Shown here piece by piece: positions 52,701-62,880 of a DNA stretch of 64,000 nt. Location: positions 19,446,001-19,510,000 of the forward strand of contig AP031354.1 in NCBI GenBank assembly GCA_037833965.1. Direction: 5' to 3'. Position 1 is the first letter of the stretch. Every line of letters begins with the position of its first letter. A model generated the notes under the pieces. That model was not told where the DNA came from and ran no database searches. It worked only from the letters and a program-made list of their open reading frames with translations. Made by a program: the position numbers and the translations under genes. The stretch comes from Marchantia polymorpha subsp. ruderalis (taxonomy: Eukaryota > Streptophyta > Marchantiopsida > Marchantiales > Marchantiaceae).

Positions 52701-55700
52701 ATCATCTGCTGCCCTGCGCAAAACATCGCGTTCAACCTGCATAGCTTTTATTACTCTCAACCCAACCACGTATTGTTCAAGAAAAGAGTTCTTCTCGTTG
52801 TCACATATTTCACAAAAAAGATTACGACCTGATTCCGGGGTAGACCACAGCTTGATTGATGGTGATGAGAAAGAAGACCTGAAGTCAAAATTTGTGGGTA
52901 CGTTACCTTACTCTGAACAGAGTCCTTCGTATCCATGAAAGGCAAAGACAGAAGTGCTCCCAAAACGTCATCCAACTGTGTATGCAAATTGAACGATAAG
53001 GATGAGAAGGTACCAGACATACCAATGGATTTGTTGCAGATTCATCAAGATATCTAACCTAGTATGCCGTCAACATCAAAATTCATAGATTCTGATGGGC
53101 AAATTACATGGCAAGCAACGGGAAAAGGTTCCACTCGAAAAGTATATGAAAATCCAGAATTTTGATCTCAAGAAAAAGACAAACGTGAAAGAAAGATTGA
53201 GTACCAACCAATTTGCCGGAAAACACACTCAGCTTCGACAAGGGTGTTCGGTAGTCAAGGCTGTTATCGCCGACTACAGTAAGCTTCACCGTGAATAAAG
53301 GACATGTGATTTGCTGGTAACCCTCGGCCTTGTACAATGGTGATTGTTTTCCATCAAACCTTGACGCATAGGCGTCGAGAGTTCCTTCGAGAGCCTTTGC
53401 TAGTGCAGCTTCAGTGAGAAGGTTTGCCCATCTGTAAAATAGCAGGTAAGAGCTTTCATTGCGGTTATCTACAGTCCTTGATCGCTTTAAACTTCACATA
53501 GAAATGTGCAAAGTTTTCAACAAAACACCCGCACAAAACCAGTAGTTCCATCAGTGAACCTCTACGATATTTTCCAACAGACTCCCTTACCTTGCTATTC
53601 GAATATAAAATTTCGATCCGTTCTTCATAGTTGTCAGCTCCTATCAGAACGATGAGAAAGCGGGTAAGAGCATGCCAACATGAACAAAGTATGAAGTCAT
53701 TTTTCATGGAATCACCATATTTTCCTGTTTTACTCAATACTTGCAAGCACTGAAGCATGCATGGACATAACGCAGCTGGTCACTAGCTGTAAAACCGACA
53801 AAGAAATAGACTACATGAATGTGTGAACTGCTAAACACCTCATCTCGAACCAAAGCAGTGTTCAGAGCATCCCTGGCATCCGCGAGTACAACTTTTCGGA
53901 TGTAATCGGTACTTTCCTCAATGTTGTTTATCTGTGGACAAACATACATTTCATCAGGATCGACAGTACAGCCGTGTTAAATAATGACATGATAGTGTCA
54001 AATTAACGAAAAACAGCAAATAAAGTTAACTCATTTAAGCACCCCATCACAGGCCCTCTTAACGTACCTGCAAAATTACTGCCTTAGCAATAGATACACA
54101 GGGTACTGAGATAGCGAGGAACCGTGTACTTTCAACAAGCTTGACTGAGTCGACAACCAACAACATAGCCGCCTGAAGACCAGGTCGCAGAAGTGCTGAA
54201 GAAGCAGCTAAACTAGAAGAGTGGAGTGCGAAGGAGTCTCCGTCAACTCTAACCGGCCTGGGACCTTTAAGTATATAATTCATACCTGGCAGCAAGAAAC
54301 AGGTCTTTGAGTCAACTGTATAGAAAACGATAACGGTAGTGATCGGCCTCACCAAAGGCTTAAAGTGAGCGGTAGTAGAATCAACAAACTTCGAGATGAC
54401 AATTCAGAGAAGTAGCAGGATAAACAAATGAAATGAAAATAGAACCTGCTAGTTCAGATTCTAGCTGAATACGGATTTAGAAAGCGCCTATTTATTATCG
54501 AGATATTACACACAGAGGAACAACTGCTTGCAAACATATATTGCCAACTAAATGACAGAAGTCAGATATTAACCTGTCTAGAAAGAGCATACCAGCTTTC
54601 CTCAAGCTAGTTATGTCATTGCTCTCCATAATGTTTGCTTCATGCTCAAACTCCCTTGCAAGTTCTGATAATAATGGAAAGACATCATATATTATGCACC
54701 TTGCACTTTCAGGACGTTCTTTCTTTCTCCAGCTCAGTAATCCTTCAGATTCCTCACTGAAACCTGAGTGAAATTCTCCAGGCTGCGTGAAGGCATTGCT
54801 TTTCCCTGAGACCGACAACCTTTTGAAGGAGAAGCTTTTTTCACTTGCTCCACTGCTCAGTCCAACTCCAAGTCTAGATTCTACGCCATACAAAGGCTTC
54901 CACGCATTTCTCAGATTGAAGGCACTAGCTTCAGACACTTCATGTCCTTGCCTCAAGCTTCCTTCCGAAGAAGAAGGTGGGTTGTATTCCAATTCTTGTC
55001 CAAGTCTCGCTATCCCTTGGGTGCCTCCTGAAGAAAGTAAACCTTCACTTTTGAGTTTCGAATTGACCTTCCAGCTAAATGAAGGGTTTGTAGAAGGCGA
55101 CTCAGCACTGAGCGGCCCAACACTCGGTGTAGGTATAGCAACGGTTGCTTGACACGTGCTATCACGCTCAGCTTTATTGCTCGATTGAGCTCTAGGTTCC
55201 TGCACATGAATTTAGGCAGCCATCACATTACTTCTCAGTATCTAGATCCTAGTTCTCCAGTCAAACTCAGATGATCCTTACCAACAAGTAACCGAATGTA
55301 CAGTTTATATCTGGCGTGCAGAGTTGTGTTTCTAGCTCCTGTTCCCACATCGTACAATGTTTCTTTAATTCACCCCGAGATTGAAACATAGCACATGAAC
55401 TGATGGGCATTGCTGCTACGTTTTGAAACGTCTCTTTCATAGAGATTCGAGTCATGAGATGGAAAGGTCATGTGTCTATGATGGAATGGAGATTGCAGAG
55501 AAAAGCCTCTTGTTTAGTTCGAAGTCCAGTTTGTCGAAATATCCGATTGATCCCTACTTTCATACTTGAGAGACTAAGAACCAGGACTACCAACATTAGG
55601 CAGGCTGATATTCCATATTCTTCTCAAATCAAGTAGATATAATGATCTCAATCGACATTGACCTTCTCAAGAAGGCGTATAAGATGGTTCTTTGACTACA

Positions 55701-56980
55701 TTACAGAGAGGTTCATATTTTCTTACGCTTCTTCTGATTAATGAAATTTAAGAAGAGACACCTTAATGTGAATCACAGGATGCATAACAACATCGCCCTA
55801 CCGGTGGAATACGGAGATTCAGGCGAGCAACCAATCGAGTCGGGAGGTGCTGGTCCCCGTTGATCATTCTCTCCCAGCAACCTGAAACTGCATTGAACTC
55901 CCAAGAATTCTTGCCCTTGTCTCCGGAGATTCCAGCGGCAGAGTCAGCACCTGAGGAAGCTCCCTGTTGGGAAGAGCTTCTCAACGCACACCATCTATCT
56001 TCGATATTTTCATCACATAACGCACGGTACATCCCACAGTTGCTGTCATATCCCACGACAAGACAGCTTTTCCACCTCCATGTTCCGTCCCAACAATAAC
56101 TCAAAGACTCGGCTACGATGGGAGCCTTAAGGTCACTGAGTCTAGACTGATCACCCTGCTGAAGAAGAGGTCCTAGAGCAGTTTGCACGTCCCATTTCTT
56201 CAGAATTCGAGCAGAACGACTTTTGAGCAGCTGCTTTTGCCTTCTGTGATCGAAAGCGCTGTTTCGTGCACCCCCACTCTTCATGCTCCTTTTACCATGC
56301 TTCCAGTCTCGTGGTTTCAGTGCCCGGCTTAAGTGGCCAGGCCTTCCTTTCTTTACGTGGTAGCGTCTGCTCGGGTCCCGAAGTCTGGACCCAAAAAGAG
56401 TTGGAGCAGGGTTTTTTTTCAGAGGTGGAAGGGAAACATCCATTTCTTCATCCTCTGGAATCGTCAGCTCTGTGAGATTTTCGTGCTGTAAGAGGAAAGA
56501 CGCCACAATGGCCGGATAATTCATGGCTCTCAGGGCCGAATTTTTGGTCCTTCTATGTTTTACTTTGGTGTATGAATGGAGTTTCACAGTGGGGGTCGAG
56601 AATTCGGAGGATGACGATGTTGTGGAGGCAGTCGTTTTGGCTAATGCCATAGCCTCTCCAATAGAACTTTTCATGCCCGAGAGATGCCGAAAAAGAAATG
56701 CCAGAGGAAGAGGGCTGCAATTGCTCTGGCCCTGGACCTGGACCTGGCCCTGGCTGGATATCTGGCTCCGGGGAGTGACTGCTCTCGAGCTCTCTAAACT
56801 GCGGGTCCTCATGACGGAATTCGACAGCCATAAGCTCTCGTTATCTAAATCGCTTGCGTACACCTTCAAAGGAGTTTTCGGACGTGATTCGGCCCACGAA
56901 GATTTCTGGCCCTCCTCTTTGAGACCTGCCTCGAAGTACACATTGCGTCTCGCAGTGGACTGCTTGTCTTCCGTGGCCAT
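21514..56980 (-). CDS. Axonemal-type dynein heavy chain, 48 coding exons, about 4,761 residues
   Basis: Motor subunit of a ciliary or flagellar (inner-arm-like) dynein, expected in motile sperm. I joined 48 exons from start (56,980, good Kozak context) to stop (21,514-21,516); all phases agree. The exon coordinates are in the block entries. Order: tail (1 to ~1,280), linker (~1,240-1,800), AAA1 (P-loop 1,862-1,869), AAA2 (2,153-2,160), AAA3 (2,635-2,642), AAA4 (2,999-3,007), stalk helix 1 (3,233-3,356), microtubule-binding domain (3,357-3,501), stalk helix 2 and AAA5 (3,502-3,810), AAA6 (~3,811-4,230) and C-terminal domain (to 4,761). AAA1 Walker B is lost (CLTKFER for CFDEFNR). Junctions with weak donors (at 43,396, 34,830, 31,008 and 30,002) and the exon 1-2 junction are least certain. 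The exact orthologue among DNAH classes is not assignable by eye. A decaying pseudogene is unlikely given 14.3 kb of open, in-phase coding sequence. Confidence 0.93.
21875..21907. repeat. 13-bp perfect hairpin in the last dynein intron
   Basis: CATGTAGCCACGA (21,875-21,887), a 7-nt loop, then TCGTGGCTACATG (21,895-21,907). It lies in the intron between the last two dynein exons, about 240 nt upstream of the final acceptor in the transcript. Confidence 0.65.
25958..30752 (-). CDS. Dynein heavy chain, descending stalk, AAA5 and AAA6 exons
   Basis: Exons: 30752-30002, 29832-29754, 29321-29197, 29064-28993, 28637-28521, 28269-28064, 27796-27635, 27234-27087, 26825-26673, 26504-26436, 26312-26266, 26101-25958. 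Landmarks in order: RRARRLIGRLDGECQRW (stalk base), LAAGLVAYLGSFPASFRSRF, AAAGLPTDDHSLENGIIV and LLMVENIGNQVPPGL (AAA5); VSLNVVDFSITFHGL; VTILDDELLEEAL; RHLPVAERAAILYSCIADVS and VYQWTLPWFKNVY; EQEEWLFLLQGD; LLVLRCLRLDM; GKWVVLQNCHANIPWINN (the WV.LQNCHLA.SWM motif of AAA6); and FRLWLTMVPTN. Each splice joint recreates the family sequence, which supports the model. Many exons are short, down to 47 bp. Confidence 0.9.
31008..43569 (-). CDS. Dynein heavy chain, AAA4 to stalk and microtubule-binding domain exons
   Basis: Exons: 43569-43396, 35258-35094, 34912-34830, 34602-34395, 32900-32529, 32138-31923, 31648-31430, 31105-31008. AAA4 reads WTADLRYLLKTCSLKATPTVF and IMEDLN, then ALLSVSPNLAPGE (the VVLCMSPVG strand) and FSVDYYDKWTPVALQAVA (IDWF..WP.EAL..VA). 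The 32.5-32.9 kb exon is the coiled-coil ascending stalk (KGQEVDSLLKRLETGLQKL). The next two exons hold the microtubule-binding domain: DISELKSFTQPPPRLLTVLE, then VDFVKMLLSFNKDAME and VRRISVACRSICIWIRAM, all close to the consensus. The 31.0-31.1 kb exon begins the descending helix. Binding to microtubules is therefore probably retained. The first intron is 8.1 kb and holds the tandem array. Confidence 0.88.
36206..36480. mobile_element. hAT-like MITE inserted in the tandem array
   Basis: A 275-bp element with near-perfect terminal inverted repeats. The sequence AGGGTTGGAGGCACAGC at 36,207-36,223 is exactly complementary to 36,463-36,479, and the outermost base differs (G versus T). It is flanked by an 8-bp direct duplication CATGCAAG (36,198-36,205 and 36,481-36,488). 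That octamer is part of the repeat unit and occurs once in uninterrupted copies. An 8-bp duplication and a TAGGG terminus are typical of hAT elements. It has no coding capacity, so it is non-autonomous. Confidence 0.9.
39128..39243 (+). repeat. 58-bp tandem duplication within one repeat unit
   Basis: The segment starting GAGCTAATGATGATCA at 39,128 is repeated with a few changes from 39,186. It includes the shared phrase ATACAAGAGCTCATGAAAGT. It explains one abnormally long interval in the array. Confidence 0.7.
40049..40400 (+). mobile_element. Solo LTR with target-site duplication
   Basis: A 352-bp element starting TGTAAC and ending GTTACA (the TG...CA ends of retroviral-type LTRs), flanked by a 5-bp direct duplication TCAAG (40,044-40,048 and 40,401-40,405). 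It carries a TATA box, CTATATAAG at 40,304-40,312, as expected at the U3/R border. No internal retrotransposon region is present. It is therefore a solo LTR left by recombination between the two LTRs of a full element. It interrupts a tandem repeat unit in the HVDV-coding block, so it is younger than the array. Superfamily is not assignable without internal genes. Confidence 0.93.
40304..40312 (+). promoter_or_regulatory. TATA box of the solo LTR
   Basis: CTATATAAG about 90 bp before the LTR 3' end. It is oriented opposite to dynein transcription and could give antisense transcripts through the rest of the array. Confidence 0.6.
41669..41975 (+). repeat. Three ~101-bp higher-order copies within the array
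   Basis: Segments starting GCGAGAAGAAAAAA at 41,669 and 41,770, and GACGAGAAG at 41,871, follow one another at 101-bp spacing. The first two join through the same truncated phrase GAGTTCATGTGAGTAT. Each is a shortened unit lacking the middle of the 189-bp repeat. This shows recent local amplification. Confidence 0.7.
42506..43395. other. Remaining 5' part of the large dynein intron
   Basis: AT-rich sequence between the array and the AAA4 exon. An ATCAA pentanucleotide run occurs near 42,705-42,730. No exon was found in it. Confidence 0.6.
43816..47175 (-). CDS. Dynein heavy chain, giant exon AAA1 Walker B to AAA4 Walker A
   Basis: One uninterrupted 3,360-bp exon (1,120 codons, residues 1,903-3,022). 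It starts with the altered AAA1 Walker B (LWLCLTKFERL) and the missing sensor-1 motif (FAICTTTELKSS for FITMNPGYAGR). AAA2 is normal: GASGTGKTQ, Walker B MILDGDMDSIW and SPGTVSRCGIILMDP, the motif that donates arginine to AAA1. A charged ~110-residue insertion follows (residues ~2,383-2,496). AAA3 has VPTVETVR, GGMGTGKSVV and LFVDDLN. The exon ends in the AAA4 loop GYCGSGRSSLARLATYI. Splice ends: acceptor TGTGCAG before 47,175, donor GAG|GTACGG after 43,816. A 3.36-kb stretch without a stop on one frame is strong evidence of constraint. Confidence 0.95.
47482..48489 (-). CDS. Dynein heavy chain, linker end and AAA1 Walker A exon
   Basis: A single 1,008-bp exon (residues 1,567-1,902). It includes GLWVEKSEYLPF and PVEEWMVAVEHEMRETV (the VE.WL..VE..M..T segment), FSSIGQVLVVAAYVTFCSQV (the PGQVVLA.SQI.WT strand) and SLRYYC. 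The AAA1 P-loop GSSGVGKTETIKDCAKALGK follows (canonical GPAGTGKTETTKDLAKAL), so Walker A is intact. It ends GNVLK and splices (AAG|GTGCTT) into GMASGGLW of the next exon, matching the GKFFKGLAQSGAW junction of other dyneins. Confidence 0.92.
48627..51426 (-). CDS. Dynein heavy chain, linker exons
   Basis: Exons: 51426-51091, 50933-50844, 49719-49495, 49338-49078, 48905-48627. These encode the DHC_N2 linker, the lever that swings on nucleotide turnover. Landmarks: HLMFLWSTVADWIRNKDQW (the LW...F...W block), LTKLPLLVRLRHPGVRRVHW (LPL...LRNPGMRxRHW), LELLDDQLVAAGCMLRSPF (LLDDHI...SPF), LRPIFSSSNIRQQL (LEPIFSSEDI.QQL) and FPRFYFLSNDELLQ (FPRFFFLSNDELL). All junctions are phase 0, so each exon is a whole number of codons. 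The linker is well conserved, in contrast to the AAA1 site it acts with. Confidence 0.88.
51891..56980 (-). CDS. Dynein heavy chain, tail exons 1-9
   Basis: Exons: 56980-55802, 55431-55282 (5' limit uncertain, see findings), 55199-54574, 54257-54068, 53931-53815, 53640-53591, 53431-53209, 52975-52907, 52793-51891. Exon 1 opens with a poorly conserved Ser/Lys/Arg-rich region. It then has WKSCLVVGYDSNCGMYRAL and LPTRLVARLNLRIPP, resembling the block in which axonemal heavy chains have a DYN-type strand and the W-PRI-LLF strand. Exon 3 is a Ser/Pro-rich low-complexity insertion. Exons 4, 7 and 8 carry the tail strands PVRVDGDSFALHSS, CPLFTVKLTVVGDNSL and LLSLPFMDTKDSVQSK. Exon 9 (301 residues) is helical. 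Tails diverge fast and bind intermediate and light chains, so exon boundaries here rest on phase and splice sites more than on similarity. Confidence 0.75.
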
Positions 56981-56999
56981 CGTGCGATCTCAAGCACGG

Positions 57000-58250
57000 T
57001 TCGGCGTATAAATCACTCACCACATCGCAGGCTGCAAAAGGCCTGCCGGGCAGTTCAGTGTCTCAGCTCTATCACGGGAAAAAATTGGGGACTGCTTTGT
57101 GAAATTTGCACCTGCCGTTGTAGCAGTTGAGCTTTAGATTCTAACTACGAAAAAAAACGAAATTCGCGTACGTATATCACTTCTCCCAGCAAAAAAAATC
57201 TCCACTTAACAGAATTTGCCTGACAACGATTTCCATGCATTGAACCTGCTTGTTGGTGTCAATTCTTAACGATTGTTTGTGGGCTATTGTAGAAGAGGCA
57301 GAGTTGGTGACATTGGAGAGGCAGAATGGCTGAATCATACTCGTCTCTGCAAGTCTACTTAGGTCAAACTACACCGATCGCTTTTAAACAAAGCTTGGAA
57401 TCGAAGCCTTCCTCCGTTTCAATTTCCTCCCTACAGAAAACCAGACAAACCCAGCCACTTCAGAGATCTATCATGCGTGATGATACCCCGCAGAGACATC
57501 ACAGGAGATGATCATACTCGTAATGACTCGATCGAGGCTGCCTCCGGGCCGAGAGTTCCGCAACTCCCTAGCATTGGTTTCGCAGGAAGTAGACAGAGAC
57601 ACAAACAGTCGACTCCACGGCATAATGGCCACTGAACGGAAGCTGTCAGCATGCCGTAATTTTAGCGGCACCCAGATTCGTAAACTGGGAAGTCTGGAGA
57701 CTGAGTGACAGGAGGAAATTCGCACTTCTCGTCCAGAAAGATCCAAATCGATCCAAGATTCATATTCTCTCGAAAAGTGTCACTTGCGCGAAGTGGCAAA
57801 CAGAAGCAGTTGAGCTCACGTCTGCGATCTTCAGTATAACGGGCCCACATTAGCCCTAACTTAACGCGCACTGCCATGCCTGCAGAACTCCTGACCACAG
57901 TACTTTACTCCTACTGCGTACAGTAGATCAGTAGATCATGCTTATCGTACTTTTGATGCGACCAGCGATCAGATATCAAATTATGGCTACGAAGGTTCTC
58001 ATTATAAGGTGAGCAGATCATGGCCTGTACCGAGATTAATCATTCGGGGTTTATTTAAGATTCACTCTTTTATGATGGTATGAAGTAACTCAAGTAATTC
58101 ACGTCATCGTGAGTTTCAACAGCATTAGTTAAAGCGTGTAAATGATGTCGAATTTAAGGGTTGAAACCCTTTACAACATTGCGCGTTTTATTGGACATAC
58201 ATAGTGTACACTACTTGAAGGTAGTGGTGGAGACGTCACTATGTTATGCA
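57000..58250. other. Upstream region of the dynein gene, no second gene recognised
   Basis: The dynein 5' UTR and promoter should lie here (minus-strand direction). Plus-strand frames at 57,326-57,708 are short and match nothing I know. No clear TATA element was identified. Confidence 0.5.
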
Positions 58251-58330
58251 ATTTACAATCAATAACAAGTCGACATGGTATAATTTGTTGCATTCATATT
58301 CCTGAATAGAATACATGAATATCTTTTCAA

Positions 58331-58360
58331 GCACACGATCGAAGTCCTTTGATCGTGTGC
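58331..58360. repeat. 30-bp near-perfect palindrome
   Basis: GCACACGATCGAAG is followed after 2 nt by CTTTGATCGTGTGC; the ten outer bases are perfectly complementary. Length and symmetry suggest a cruciform-forming or binding-site palindrome, or the tip of a decayed element. Confidence 0.65.
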
Positions 58361-60661
58361 ATCATCTTTCAAATTGGATGTCTGTAGAGATTTTATTTCA
58401 TTTATTTCTTCATCTACATTGTTGTCATATTTTACATTCAACATTTTTTTTAAATATCGAATATCCTATTTTCAGATATGGCTGATAAGAATACATACAG
58501 TTCATAAATTCTTCCAATACCTTTGGAGATTGTATACAACCACTCTCAATTTGCCTTTCCAGTTACTCTTGAATATATTTTTTCCCATTTTTCCATCAAT
58601 GAACAACCCACCTAAAAACAATAAAAATTGATTAATATGAAGAAAAAATGAGTTATTTTTTTCAATTAAACTCACAGATATCTGACTCTTCAATCACATA
58701 TGGATGTCAATATGAAATACGTTATATTTAAGAAGAATTTATATTTAAAATTATACCATTAATTTTTTAGTCCTTCTATCTAACAATCAAATTTATGCTT
58801 TGTTATAATCTATCAAATAGGATAATACATTGCTATATTTCACTCCATTTTGGCATGTAAATATAATAATTCTTGTTGATAGTTTCAATTTCTTTCATTC
58901 TACTTCAAAAGATTGAAACTTATATAGATACTTGAATTGATCATAATATATGTTGAGCAAGTTTTTTAATATTGCTTCATTATAATCAAAAGGTCACAAT
59001 GAGTTAAATCAAAATTGCAATAATGTTATATAACCTATTCGTCTTATTGCTAGTTTGGCTTGAGGAGTACACCCTATATGGATGTGGCTTTTTGTAGTTA
59101 GCAATTGAATTTACTTTCAAGATTGATGGACTTTTAAAAAGTAGGATTACGATTGTGATTGAAGTTTATAAGATGTAATATAATTTTATTTGATTATTTA
59201 GATCACTGGTGAAAAATATGTTTCTGAAGTTTGAAATTGCCTAAAGGAGTGATTCAAGAATACAAACGCTTTAAAACCAAGATTAATAACATCATTACGA
59301 TTGGAAATAAAGAGTTTGAAGTTTAGAATGAATTATAAGAAGTAGGTTGAAGGATTAAGTTTTTCAAAATGTGAATTTAGAGATTTTCAACACAGATTCA
59401 CCATGTTTTATGATATTCGAATTGTTTGAAACATGTGAGTAAAATGGTGAAATTTGAAGTTTAGTTGAAAATTTACAGTGGTAATTAGAGTGAAGCATAT
59501 AATTTTAAATGCATTGAAGTGGATTTTTCCACGACTAATGAGCTTGCATAAAAAATTCAGAGACCCCAAGACAGATCATAAATGGAAGTAGTAACTTGAG
59601 TTTCAAAAATGACAAAAAAAACCTCAAGAGAGAATTTTAACACTAAAGTTCAAAATAAACTATAAAAATGAGCTGGATGGTTACTACACTTTAAAATTGA
59701 GGCACAAATAACGTTGATACCGGTTAAACATTTATAAAAAAATTTGGTAATAAGCATACATAGTGAGCTTAAGAATACATAAGTTCCAAAATAAATTTAA
59801 TCAGAGATAAAACTTATCTCACACGTGTCAAATAGTTTAGATCACGGCAAATGGATTTTAAATGTTAGTGTTCAAAATTGAATTTAGAGGTTTCAATGAT
59901 AAATAAAGAATGAGCAATGGTATGTCAAAATGGATGTAAGAATTAAGTTGATTATTTGGGTGTTTTAAGTTAAAATTTAGGAATTCTCAAAGAAAGAAAT
60001 AAAACATGCTTTCATCAGGTCTTAAAATATAGCAAGAAGATTGGCTTTGAAATTGAAAATATTTAAAATGAGTTTAAGCCCTTCAAGAGAGCTCGTAAGT
60101 CATTAGAGAAAGTAACGTATCAAAGTATCATCTGAAGTTCAAGGTTTTAAAACAATTAATATGTAAATTTTTATTATTGATATGGATTTATGGAAAGGAA
60201 GCTATATCTACATTCTGAGGTAGATTTTACCAATGGACTTATTAGATTTAGTGAAGACCGGTTAGACCTATATCAATCTATTTAAGGATATCACTAAAAA
60301 GTTACACTTATCCCTTATACGATAAAAAAAGTTATAAGAAATGTCAACAACGATATTAGCAATTGTTAATGAAGTGTTATTGTTGATAATGCTTTACTAA
60401 TACAAAATATAGAATTTGTTTCTTCAAAGAGTCAAATAAGCTTTGGATTGAAGACTAAGAGCAAGTTACAAAGGACAAAGTCAAATGATGAAGTAGACTC
60501 ATCATCTATCTTAAGACAAACAGCTAGGGACAAAATCTCCTTTCATTCGGATCCTGTGATTGAACCAGTAACAGAATTGTGTAGCAATATAACACAAGAA
60601 TGAATTTGTTATGAAAATGATGCAGGTCAACTTACGTGTTCCACAAAAGTCAAGTCTATAC

Positions 60662-60699
60662 TTCATGAGTCAACTGATCGTTTTTAGTTGACTCATGAA
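60662..60699. repeat. 14-bp perfect hairpin
   Basis: TTCATGAGTCAACT, a 10-nt loop, then AGTTGACTCATGAA. The arms contain TGAGTCA, an AP-1/GCN4-like bZIP core, but there is no gene nearby for it to regulate. Confidence 0.65.
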
Positions 60700-62300
60700 A
60701 GGAAGACGTTTGGGCCAAAAGACACATTATTTGGATCCGCATCAAAACAAGGAGCACAGAAAAAATATTTCCTTGAAGTATGTTGAGACACATGATAGAG
60801 TAATTTCAGGGCAACTAAGATGACATTATTTTTTGAGGCCAATGAATGTGAAACTCTTTCATAAACAAGGATAAGAAGGTCTACCGTACTAGTACAAATA
60901 AATATGGTGATATCCTCCTCACAAATGTAGAAAGCAATGTATGATAAAATAGCTGATTTGTTATTTCATGTATATTTCACAAAACTTTGTGAAATAAACA
61001 CGGAAGTGTTTAATTGGAGTAAGAAAGGGAGACAACCTATTTCATATAAGCATGATGCATGTATTCTCATGTTCAAGCAAAGTGGAGCAAATGTAACTCA
61101 AACGAGCATAGAAGTAAGCTCATCCAAGAGTGTCATCGGTTGTCATGACAAACAGAAAGATAATAGTTCTTTACCTTCCTTGTGCCGTGCCCACTCACCG
61201 ACAAGACATGAGCTCAATGGTTAAGATGTGCTTCTGAAAAAACATGCAAAATATTGATTTTCTTAAAGTATGTAATAGTATATGATACATTGATATTAAT
61301 ATGATATGTAATATATATGATAAAATAAATCAAAATCATGATTAAAATAGTTACTACTGTAGTTTGATACTTTGCTTCTACGAATGAAGCACTATCCGTT
61401 TAATGAGAGTATATTACTTAAACTTGCGGCGTTCACATGGACATCTTGAAGAAGCGTGTGGATTTGATACTTCATGTTTGGAGGAACTTGTTTAAGATAC
61501 TCTAAACTAAAATAAGTCTCAACACATATTTTGATCATTGTACTGAAAAATTTTGCGAGGATTAATTATTGCTTAAAACCTCTAGAGTTACCAGTCTAGT
61601 GAAAATTTCTGTATAATTGTATTTGCCAGGTGCAAATCAATTGGTTTACGTTAAATGGTTAATATCAACTGAGTATCTGTACACGAATGCTAGAATCACA
61701 ACTACATGAAAATCATCCATACTTTTTACCTGTGGCCGAAATTTACAAGGACCTCTTGAAATAGCTTTGGAATGAGTTCAACATCAACTAGAACAAAAGC
61801 GAATAGCATTTTTTCTCCTTTGGAAATTTCATCAATAGCTATATAATATTTTTTTCATTATATCGGCCAAATGAAAAAAGTTTATCACGTTTTTTCTATA
61901 TTTATTTATATATAATAAATGAGATTGGAGAAGTGGCTAGGTTTTTAATTTCTTTTTTTGATTATTTTTATATGTTTAGAAATACGAAAATACTATATAC
62001 ATGATCATGTTATTTCACATTTTTCATCGGGGAATATGATCATTAGCTTGAAAATATAAACCAAGGCAGAGAGAATAATATGGAGAGGATTCACTATGTA
62101 AATCTTATTACTTCCATGTGTAAATTACCCAAAAGCTAGAGTATATCTTGAAAACTCATCAATGATCAGTTTAGTTCTCTTTGATCTTACAAGACTCTTA
62201 GTCACTATACTAGGCCTTGGCAAGGTAAAGGGGGTAAGCCATGGGCTTCTACCTTACTCGTGTCACGATTGTCTACTTATACAGATGTCTATCTCAAGGT

Positions 62301-62363
62301 AATTACCGGGTTACATGATCGGATTCTTACAAGTTACTTTTACATCAGTGTTACCCGGTAATT
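62301..62363. repeat. 11-bp inverted repeat
   Basis: AATTACCGGGT (62,301-62,311) pairs with ACCCGGTAATT (62,353-62,363). It stands out by its CG content within very AT-rich sequence. Confidence 0.5.
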
Positions 62364-62880
62364 GCTCTATTACCTCTACTCTAAAGATCCGGGTTATCCT
62401 ATAATCTCTACGTGTAAAAGATAAAGATAATTTATCTATTTAATATAATTTATCTGATCTTTAAGTAGAATGTGTACTTATAATTCTACACGTTCTAAAT
62501 AATTTTGAGAGTGTACATATTTTTGTTTTTTTATAATTACTCTACCTTTATCCTACACTATAACCAAATTTCTAATTTTTTACTAATAACTTTAAAAGGT
62601 TAAGTTACCTTCTACTATACCATGTACAATCAGTGTTCGAAACATGGAAATCAACCCCAAACATTAAGAAAGCAACCCCAATTTTTTTAATTCCTATTGA
62701 ACATTACATGCATCTACTTATGAAGTGACTCTATAAGAGTAAAAAACATAAGAGTGACTCCTCTCCCGAGGTGCTAACTAAATGTATGCGGTACATTCTA
62801 TTACGAAAGCCTCGAGACGTGCTACATGAGGGTCCAAGGTTCTCAAGGCGCGAGACCAGCATGGTCAAGTCAGGTCAGGT

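Larger units (their letters stand above)
58250..62880. other. Strongly AT-rich region with no recognisable gene
   Basis: Dense in stops on all frames and much richer in A+T than the rest. Two weak open pieces (about 60,440-60,595 and 60,937-61,224, plus strand) read as lysine/serine-rich protein-like sequence but match no family. Short perfect fold-backs occur at 58,331-58,360, 60,662-60,699 and 62,301-62,363. It may be old transposon debris. Confidence 0.5.
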
